Part shown: positions 61,837 through 64,000 of the stretch, in pieces
Numbering within the stretch: the first letter of the stretch is position 1
How the letters are laid out: each line of letters starts with the position of its first letter
Source: Pantoea sp. Mb-10
Lineage (GTDB): Bacteria > Pseudomonadota > Gammaproteobacteria > Enterobacterales > Enterobacteriaceae
NCBI RefSeq assembly: GCF_021272205.1
Contig: NZ_JAJSDX010000004.1
Span: 124,001-188,000 of the forward strand
Length of the DNA stretch: 64,000 nucleotides
Direction: 5' to 3'
Position numbers and translations under genes: made by a program
Notes under the pieces: model-generated
Told to the model about the DNA's origin: nothing
Database searches by the model: none
What the model saw: only the letters and a program-made list of their open reading frames with translations

Positions 61837-62175
61837 ATGAAAAAAGTTCTTTTTTTGGGTAAAAATAATCGATTACTGATATCTCTGATTTTAATTATCC
61901 CGTTATTATCTCGTGCTTCAGAATTAGACGAACTCGCCACCACCCAACGCCTGCTCGACCAAGTCCAGCTCTCCCTTGACCGGGCCCGCACCGTCGCCGC
62001 GCAGTCCGATCCCAACAACCGCCGCCGTTACCTGTTCGATTACAAGAAAGCCAATGAAGACCTCAACACCATGCGTGCAGGCATCGACCGCTACACGCAG
62101 CCTTCACGTGCGCAACCGCTGGATTATGGCAAGGTCAGCGGCGATTACACGCGAGGCCGTCCGCTATGGCGATGA
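61837..62175 (+). CDS. RAQPRD-family ICE protein
   Basis: 112 residues from ATG 61837, GGAGG seven bases upstream. Signal peptide (NRLLISLILIIPLLSRAS), helical body, and SRAQPLDYGKVSGDY near the end, where the family name motif RAQPRD reads RAQPLD. The signal-peptide codons are AT-rich while the rest, from about 61925, is GC-rich, mirroring the break in the TIGR03759 gene. Overlaps the next gene by ten bases. Confidence 0.82.
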   Translation: MKKVLFLGKNNRLLISLILIIPLLSRASELDELATTQRLLDQVQLSLDRARTVAAQSDPNNRRRYLFDYKKANEDLNTMRAGIDRYTQPSRAQPLDYGKVSGDYTRGRPLWR

Positions 62176-62408
62176 CTGCCGCGCAGATCAACGCTTTTAA
62201 AACGGCATCCGGCAACATCGATATTAGCGTTCTGTATCTGGTGTCCGTTGGGCTACTACTGTGCGTGCTGTTTCTCTGGGCAGCATGGGCGGCGGTGGAT
62301 GTCTGGCATGGCTGGGCAAATACCAAAGTTCGGGATGCCGCGCTTGCCCGATTTGTTATCCGTTCTATGGCTTTACTGATCGTCTGCATCTGGATGTTCG
62401 CCAGCTAA
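62166..62408 (+). CDS. TIGR03758-family ICE protein
   Basis: 80 residues, two membrane helices (ISVLYLVSVGLLLCVLFLWA; FVIRSMALLIVCIWMFAS) with AVDVWHGWA between. A small inner-membrane component of the type IV secretion system of these ICEs. Confidence 0.85.
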   Translation: MAMTAAQINAFKTASGNIDISVLYLVSVGLLLCVLFLWAAWAAVDVWHGWANTKVRDAALARFVIRSMALLIVCIWMFAS

Positions 62409-62454
62409 CGTAGACATTTTCGAAGTGCCTTTACCCGTCAAAGAGGAATGTTCC

Positions 62455-62832
62455 ATGAAATCAAAGTTAGTTCGCTTGTCTCATTTCAAAGACCGTCAGG
62501 TCATGCGTCTGGGTTCCGGGTTGATTCTGGCCTGGTTGTCTTGCAAACCGGCGCTGGCCGATCTGCCTACCGTTGAAGCGCCAGAGTCCAGCGGCGGTAC
62601 CGGATTGATGGGCCAGATCAAAGGTTACGCTCAAGACTTCATCGTGTTCGCGGGTCTGCTGGTTTGTGCAGTGGCATTTATCAACGTTGCAACCAGTGCG
62701 GTGCATACGTTCGTTGAAGTGCGTAACGAGCGCGCCACCTGGACCAAGTTTGGCTCCATCGTAGCAACCGGCGTCGTGTTACTGGTCGCGACGATCTGGC
62801 TGCTCGGTCAGTCTGCCGAAATCATTCTGTAA
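62455..62832 (+). CDS. TIGR03745-family ICE membrane protein
   Basis: 125 residues from ATG 62455, GAGGAA upstream. N-terminal signal (GLILAWLSCKPALA), then two helices (YAQDFIVFAGLLVCAVAFIN; IVATGVVLLVATIWLLG). Resembles a VirB2/TrbC-type pilin-like layout, as proposed for this family. Confidence 0.85.
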   Translation: MKSKLVRLSHFKDRQVMRLGSGLILAWLSCKPALADLPTVEAPESSGGTGLMGQIKGYAQDFIVFAGLLVCAVAFINVATSAVHTFVEVRNERATWTKFGSIVATGVVLLVATIWLLGQSAEIIL

Positions 62833-62842
62833 GGGGATACGC

Positions 62843-63205
62843 ATGCAGACCATCCGTTTCCTGCCCGATCGACTGAATGCCGAACCTGTCGTATTTCGTG
62901 GTTTCACCACGCCGGAATTGGGGCTGGCGGCATTGATGGGATTAGCGGTTGGAGGTGTGGTGTGTCTGCCGTTTTTTCCACTGCTTGGCTGGGTCATCAT
63001 CCCTACGGGAATGCTGCTCATGCCGTTACTACTCATTGCGTTTGGCGGGCGCTGGATGGCCCGCCTTAAACGCGGCAAGCCAGAAAACTATATCTGGCAG
63101 CGGCTGGAGGAGAAGAAACGTCGCATGGGCTACGGCGATCGCTCTCTCATCATCAGCTCACACAGCTGGTCTCTGCGCCGTACACCGAAGGGAGCCGGAA
63201 AATGA
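62843..63205 (+). CDS. TIGR03750-family conjugal transfer protein
   Basis: 120 residues: FLPDRLNAEPVVFRGFTTPE, two central helices, then RWMARLKRGKPENYIWQRLE. A VirB3/TraL-like inner-membrane protein by layout. Overlaps the next gene by four bases (ATGA). Confidence 0.87.
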   Translation: MQTIRFLPDRLNAEPVVFRGFTTPELGLAALMGLAVGGVVCLPFFPLLGWVIIPTGMLLMPLLLIAFGGRWMARLKRGKPENYIWQRLEEKKRRMGYGDRSLIISSHSWSLRRTPKGAGK

Positions 63206-63861
63206 GCCAGTTCCGCAATGCTATTCAACGCAGCGATCAGCACATCAAATCGCTGCGCATCGCTTGTGCTTTCCTTGTTCTGTTGGTGCTGATCACCTCA
63301 ACTGGCTGGATGCTCGCCCCTCGCAGCATGACCATTCATAACCCGCCAGATTTGCGCACCGGCAGCACGCGCCCGTGGTGGGAAGTGCCGCCATCATCGG
63401 TTTACGCCTTTGCCTTCTATATATTTCAGCAGCTCAACTCCTGGCCAAAAAATGGTGAAACTGATTATCCCACCAAGATCCGCGCGTTATCTGCTTACCT
63501 GACCCCGGCCTGCAAAGACTTCCTGGAAAGAGATGCCACCGAGCGCACCAACCGCAACGAGCTGATTGACCGTGTGCGTGTGGTGTACGAAATCCCCGAG
63601 CGTGGTTACAGCAGTAAAAGTGTCTCGGTGCGAGACCGTGATAACTGGGTGGCGCGTCTGGATCTAGTCGCTGATGAGTATTTCCATACCGAGCCGGTTA
63701 AGCGCGCGATGGTGCGATATCCGATGAAAGTCACCCGCTGGAATGGCGATCCCGAAACCAATCAGTTTGGTCTGGCGCTGGATTGCTACGACGGCGTACC
63801 ACAAAGACTCGAAGCCGCACCACCGCAGCCGAAGCCTGAGCATAAGGGGATGTTTGAATGA
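63202..63861 (+). CDS. TIGR03746-family ICE protein (PFL_4703 type)
   Basis: 219 residues: one N-terminal helix (IACAFLVLLVLITSTGWMLA) then a periplasmic domain (PWWEVPPSSVYAFAFYIFQQ, ALSAYLTPACKDFLERD, RYPMKVTRWNGDPETNQFGL). Likely the TraE/VirB5-VirB8-like component of the secretion channel. Overlaps the following start. Confidence 0.87.
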   Translation: MSQFRNAIQRSDQHIKSLRIACAFLVLLVLITSTGWMLAPRSMTIHNPPDLRTGSTRPWWEVPPSSVYAFAFYIFQQLNSWPKNGETDYPTKIRALSAYLTPACKDFLERDATERTNRNELIDRVRVVYEIPERGYSSKSVSVRDRDNWVARLDLVADEYFHTEPVKRAMVRYPMKVTRWNGDPETNQFGLALDCYDGVPQRLEAAPPQPKPEHKGMFE

Positions 63862-64000
63862 TGACGCTCACCAGATTGCATGTTGCCTGCAGGCTGATGT
63901 TGGCGGTGTTGCCAGTGGCAACACTTGTGCCGAATACGGTTCAGGCGGTTGAATTAATGAAGTGGGAGCGCATCCCGCTGCAGGTCACGTTAAAGGTTGG
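63858..64000 (+). CDS. TIGR03749-family ICE protein, N-terminal part
   Basis: Runs off the right edge. Signal peptide (RLMLAVLPVATLVPNTVQA) followed by LMKWERIPLQVTLKVG, the family's conserved start (TraK/VirB9-like). Either ATG 63858 or 63861 could be used. The LPVATLV codons contain the last 17-bp palindrome. Confidence 0.85.
   Translation, partial: MMTLTRLHVACRLMLAVLPVATLVPNTVQAVELMKWERIPLQVTLKV
63907..63923. promoter_or_regulatory. 17-bp palindrome copy (candidate parS), in the TIGR03749 gene
   Basis: TGTTGCCAGTGGCAACA again, perfect, within signal-peptide codons, 16 kb from the parB cluster. Confidence 0.65.

Larger units (their letters stand above)
44464..64000 (+). mobile_element. 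Integrative and conjugative element, SPI-7/PAPI-1/PFGI-1 type (left part)
   Basis: Begins at the tRNA-Phe fragment with parA, a dnaB-like helicase and parB, as these ICEs do at the end opposite the integrase. A long run of conserved ICE genes follows (STY4528, TIGR03761, STY4534, TIGR03759, TIGR03765, TraD, TIGR03747, RAQPRD, TIGR03758, 03745, 03750, 03746, 03749), interrupted by two AT-rich cargo blocks. Compared with relatives, ssb, topoisomerase III and the type IV pilus operon, usually between STY4534 and TIGR03759, are absent from that place. Continues beyond the window. Confidence 0.9.

Overview
The window looks like the chromosome of a plant-associated enterobacterium of the Erwiniaceae, most likely Pantoea. 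The basis is a GC-rich core carrying an abgR-abgABT locus, tsx, a PQQ glucose dehydrogenase, yghU and a UgpC-type sugar importer with an intracellular GH28, all with protein sequences close to enterobacterial relatives. Genus is an inference; no rRNA or complete tRNA gene is present.

Core region (1-35.9 kb). From left to right: the C-terminal end of a large Ig-repeat surface protein (frameshifted as read); the p-aminobenzoyl-glutamate uptake and cleavage operon abgA-abgB-abgT with its divergent LysR regulator abgR; a VOC protein; tsx with a CRP site; an MdtG-like drug exporter; LysR and MarA-like regulators; a PmrA/QseB-like two-component pair; gcd; an unknown gene; an MFS exporter. Then comes a sugar-catabolic region: two Gfo/Idh/MocA dehydrogenases, a BadF-type sugar kinase, ROK and LacI regulators, a split ABC importer, GH28, a sugar isomerase, DUF1330 and yghU. 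Three copies (R1-R3, at about 8.04-9.11, 13.99-15.30 and 23.77-24.77 kb) of a roughly 1 kb GC-rich repeat punctuate this region. Each copy is built from two diverged halves facing each other and from short tandem arrays. I do not recognise the family.

AT-rich biosynthetic island (36.1-43.6 kb). Nine same-strand, tightly packed genes encode a ferredoxin, a haem-oxygenase-like diiron enzyme, a PF10014-type 2OG-Fe(II) oxygenase, a ThiF/E1-like adenylating enzyme, a PLP aminotransferase, an ArgC-type reductase, a DapF-like protein in which both catalytic cysteines are serine, a phosphinothricin-acetyltransferase-like GNAT and an EamA exporter. Upstream are two ARG-box palindromes (TGAAT-N4-ATTCA). 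The best reading is an arginine-repressed pathway for a modified amino acid that acts as an antimetabolite, with its own N-acetylation and export for self-protection. This is the strongest candidate for an undescribed system in the window.

Integrative and conjugative element (44.46 kb to beyond 64 kb). A displaced 3' half of tRNA-Phe marks its left end. The genes are of the SPI-7/PAPI-1/PFGI-1 type: parA, dnaB-like helicase, parB, DUF2857, STY4528, TIGR03761, a broken STY4534, TIGR03759, lytic transglycosylase, TIGR03765, traD, TIGR03747, RAQPRD, TIGR03758, 03745, 03750, 03746 and the start of 03749. Integrase, relaxase and the ATPase would lie to the right. AT-rich defence-type cargo interrupts it twice: an AvcID-like dCMP/dCTP deaminase module (52.5-54.5 kb) and a HEPN protein plus HNH nuclease with a small inverted-repeat element (59.7-61.7 kb). 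A 17-bp palindrome, TGTTGCCASTGGCAACA, recurs six times: four at exact 36-bp spacing inside parB and two in distant transfer genes. It is a candidate partition or operator site.
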